DNA of 64,000 nt, from positions 1 through 64,000 of the forward strand of contig JAFYCS010000065.1 in assembly GCA_017539565.1 (NCBI GenBank). The letters are read 5' to 3'. The notes beneath the pieces were generated by a model, which did no database searches, had not been told where the DNA came from, and saw only the letters and a list, made by a program, of their open reading frames with translations. Shown in pieces: positions 62,309 to 64,000 of the stretch; the first letter of the stretch is position 1, and each line of letters starts with the position of its first letter. Made by a program: the position numbers and the translations under genes. Source of the DNA: Lachnospiraceae bacterium. GTDB lineage: Bacteria; Bacillota; Clostridia; Lachnospirales; Lachnospiraceae.

Positions 62309-63232
62309 TTATGCCAGCGCGCTGCTTATATCTTCTTTCATATCCAGCACAGCTGCCCTTGCTGCATCCGCATATCCTTCCGCACCGTACTGTGCATATT
62401 TCTCCTGCTGCCATGCACCTATGATGCCTCTTGATGAGTTGATGATGGCTCCCAGGCCATCCTTATTGAAGAAATGTACAAGGTCTGCGCCCTTGCCGCC
62501 CTGGGCTCCGTAACCGGGCACCAGTATGAAGTTCTTCGGCATGATCTGCCTTGCGATCTTTCCCTGTTCGGGATAGGTAGCGCCTACAACGGCTCCCACA
62601 TAGCTGTATCCGTTCTTTCCCATGAGCTCACTGCCCCATTCCGCTACCTTCTCTGCCACATTGCAGAAGAGTTCCTTACCGTCTATCATGCGGTCCTGGA
62701 ATTCCCCGCTGGAAGGATTGGAGGTCTTTACCAGCACGAAGATACCTTTCTTTTCCTCACCACATACTTTCATGAAGGGCTTTACGCCGTCGCTGCCCAG
62801 ATAGGGATTGACAGTTGCAAAATCCTCATCAAAGCCCCTGTATTCTTTTCCACCCAGGACTACCTTTCCCAGATGTCCCTGCGCATATGCTTCCGAAGTA
62901 GATCCTATATCGCCGCGCTTGATATCGCCGATCACTACCAGATCCTTCTCCTTGCAGTATTTAACAGTCTTATCGAAGGCCATCAGTCCGGCTATACCGA
63001 AGGTCTCATACATCGCTATCTGGGGCTTTACAGCGGGGACGATATCGCATACCGCATCCACTATGCCCTTGTTGTACTCAAAGAATGCCTGTGCGACGCC
63101 TTCCGGATTCTCCCCCGCCTCGTCAAAGGCCGCCTTGAGTATCTGGGGCGGGACCAGCTTCAGAGTAGGATCAAGTCCTACCACTATGGGCGCTCCGGTC
63201 TTTTTGATCTTTTCGATGAGTTTGTCGATCAT
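62309..63232 (-). CDS. pyrF: orotidine 5'-phosphate decarboxylase (type 2)
   Basis: Last step to UMP. 307 residues, the longer type 2 form. The catalytic motif is VIGDIKRGDIGST with Asp-Lys-x-x-Asp-like spacing; VVGLDPTLKLVP is at the N-terminus. AAGGAG precedes the ATG. Head of pyrF-uraA-upp-pyrE. Confidence 0.96.
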   Translation of the reverse strand: MIDKLIEKIKKTGAPIVVGLDPTLKLVPPQILKAAFDEAGENPEGVAQAFFEYNKGIVDAVCDIVPAVKPQIAMYETFGIAGLMAFDKTVKYCKEKDLVVIGDIKRGDIGSTSEAYAQGHLGKVVLGGKEYRGFDEDFATVNPYLGSDGVKPFMKVCGEEKKGIFVLVKTSNPSSGEFQDRMIDGKELFCNVAEKVAEWGSELMGKNGYSYVGAVVGATYPEQGKIARQIMPKNFILVPGYGAQGGKGADLVHFFNKDGLGAIINSSRGIIGAWQQEKYAQYGAEGYADAARAAVLDMKEDISSALA

Positions 63233-63277
63233 TTGTCTCTCTCCTTTTCGCGTTGTACACCTCTTATTTACCGCATG

Positions 63278-63283
63278 CTATTA
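63278..63283 (-). promoter_or_regulatory. -10 box of the pyrF promoter
   Basis: Consensus TATAAT on the minus strand, about 45 bases before the pyrF start. No good -35 box is seen 16-18 bases upstream. The leader is short, leaving little room for an attenuator. Confidence 0.5.
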
Positions 63284-63309
63284 TACTACATCTGCTGCGC
63301 TCTTGCCAC

Positions 63310-63340
63310 AAAAAAAAGCGGCCGTACAGCCGCTTTTTTT
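63310..63340 (-). terminator. two-way terminator between nrdD and pyrF
   Basis: Stem GCGGC (63318-63322) and GCCGC (63329-63333), six-base loop, with eight A before and seven T after, so it can work on both strands; it ends nrdD transcription. Confidence 0.9.
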
Positions 63341-63357
63341 ATCAACTCATTTTACCA

Positions 63358-64000
63358 TCATACTCCTACCAGAGCCGTTTCCTCAACATATTTTGTAATG
63401 TTTGAAAGATTAGCATATTTCTTTACCTGGTCTTTGTTTACGATGACCAGCGTAGGCGCCTGACGTACTTTGTATTTATATGCCAGTTCCGGATTCTCCT
63501 CCGCATCCATCAGTATGTAAGGGATATTTGCAAGGGCTTCCTTCGCAAGCTTGCAGTTAGGGCAGCTCTTTGTTGTGAAGAGATAACGTATCTCTTCGGG
63601 CTGTGAGAACTCAACAACAGGTTCATCACTGTCCATATCGCTCATGGTGATCACTGCGGCAGCAGGTCTCTTCAGTGAAGAATTAGCTATATCATACTCA
63701 ACCCTGTTCTCATATTCCTGAAGCTTACCGTCGTTCCAGTTCTGTACAGGACGGTAATATCCGGTGATCCTGGAGTATACCTCGGTCTTTCTTCCGCAGT
63801 GGGGGCAGACAGGTACTTCGCCTGCTATATAGCCGTGATCCTTGCAGATGGAATATGTGGGCGATAAGGTGTAATAAGGCAGCTTGTAATTCTCAGCTAT
63901 AGTACGTACCAGCTTCGCTGCTGCTTTCCAGTCAGGCAGCTTCTCACCCAGGAATGCATGGAATACGGTTCCCGATGTATAAAGGGTCTGCAGCTCATCC
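63358..64000 (-). CDS. nrdD: anaerobic ribonucleotide reductase NrdD, C-terminal part, with glutaredoxin-like domain (partial)
   Basis: The reading frame is open to the window edge; the 5' part is missing. Read upstream of the stop, the sequence shows YTSGTVFHAFLGE, LPYYTLSPTYSICKDHGYI and VPVCPHCGRKTEVYSRITG, the NrdD glycyl-radical end with its zinc cysteines. After this comes an extra domain of about 85 residues with a CPNC redox pair (FTTKSCPNCKLAKEAL) and the cis-Pro-like RQAPTLVIV of the thioredoxin fold. The fusion suggests a built-in electron donor for the reductase. NrdG would be expected nearby, outside the window. Confidence 0.9.
   Translation of the reverse strand, partial: DELQTLYTSGTVFHAFLGEKLPDWKAAAKLVRTIAENYKLPYYTLSPTYSICKDHGYIAGEVPVCPHCGRKTEVYSRITGYYRPVQNWNDGKLQEYENRVEYDIANSSLKRPAAAVITMSDMDSDEPVVEFSQPEEIRYLFTTKSCPNCKLAKEALANIPYILMDAEENPELAYKYKVRQAPTLVIVNKDQVKKYANLSNITKYVEETALVGV

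Noticed and set aside
62474-63463. 329-codon plus-strand frame opposite pyrF
   Set aside because: pyrF has all motifs on the other strand, and this frame runs through the nrdD/pyrF terminator.

Overview
The window reads as a stretch of chromosome from an anaerobic, Gram-positive member of the Clostridia, most likely a Lachnospiraceae-type bacterium. The evidence is the mix of genes: a CIRCE-controlled groES-groEL pair, a ClpC-type Clp ATPase next to radA, HemZ rather than HemN, a fused pyrB-pyrI arrangement, a class I PurE, a class III (anaerobic) ribonucleotide reductase, and strong AAGGAGG-type ribosome binding sites throughout. Coding density is very high and most genes lie on the minus strand, in long runs joined by ATGA or TAATG overlaps. 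No rRNA, tRNA, CRISPR array, transposase or phage gene was found.

Layout. 0.1-4.9 kb: apt-rel-hemZ. 4.9-8.1 kb: a DUF2225 protein, a small inverted-repeat element, then groES-groEL with a perfect CIRCE operator. 8.2-13.1 kb (plus strand): a membrane diguanylate cyclase, an ABC-F protein of the YkpA type, a HAD phosphatase and a zinc-ribbon membrane protein. 13.1-20.2 kb (minus): a small acidic protein, maf, ppk, a Ppx/GppA phosphatase, a DUF815 ATPase and pheA. 20.3-24.9 kb (plus): nitroreductase, pyrB, pyrI and a three-gene ABC importer. 24.9-45.9 kb (minus): one tightly packed run of about 20 genes (see below). 45.4-50.7 kb: SEC-C protein, radA, a small unknown protein, clpC and a GntR regulator. 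50.7-56.9 kb: an SH3 membrane protein, purD-purN-purM, amrA, amrB, purE. 56.9-63.2 kb: an M29-type aminopeptidase, two small membrane proteins, then pyrE-upp-uraA-pyrF. 63.36 kb to the end: the C-terminus of NrdD fused to a glutaredoxin-like domain.

The most interesting part is 24.9-43.3 kb, possibly extending to 45.4 kb. It holds a Dlt-like acyl-transfer set (two AMP-forming ligases, a carrier protein, an MBOAT acyltransferase and a membrane-anchored SGNH protein, plus a hexapeptide acetyltransferase). Directly joined to it are enzymes of small-acid chemistry (two subunits of a class I fumarase/tartrate dehydratase, a Ter-type C-C bond lyase related to citrate lyase beta, an Ldh2-type dehydrogenase, an ATP-grasp ligase, an unrecognised barrel-like protein and an MmgE/PrpD dehydratase) and glycan export functions (GT2 transferase, Wzx-type flippase, large polytopic membrane protein). 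Two CobW-type GTPases lie directly upstream, one with a very long His/Asp tract. I infer a system that builds an unusual carboxylic acid and attaches it, through a carrier protein, to an exported surface glycan; I do not recognise it as a described pathway.

Other notable points: a dispersed family of short hairpins (at least eight copies, all between genes) with compensatory changes in the stems; a GntR regulator in the place usually held by ctsR-mcsA-mcsB before clpC, with a palindrome that serves as the terminator of the gene before it and covers the regulator's own promoter; and a terminator placed just before pyrB that resembles a translation-coupled attenuator.
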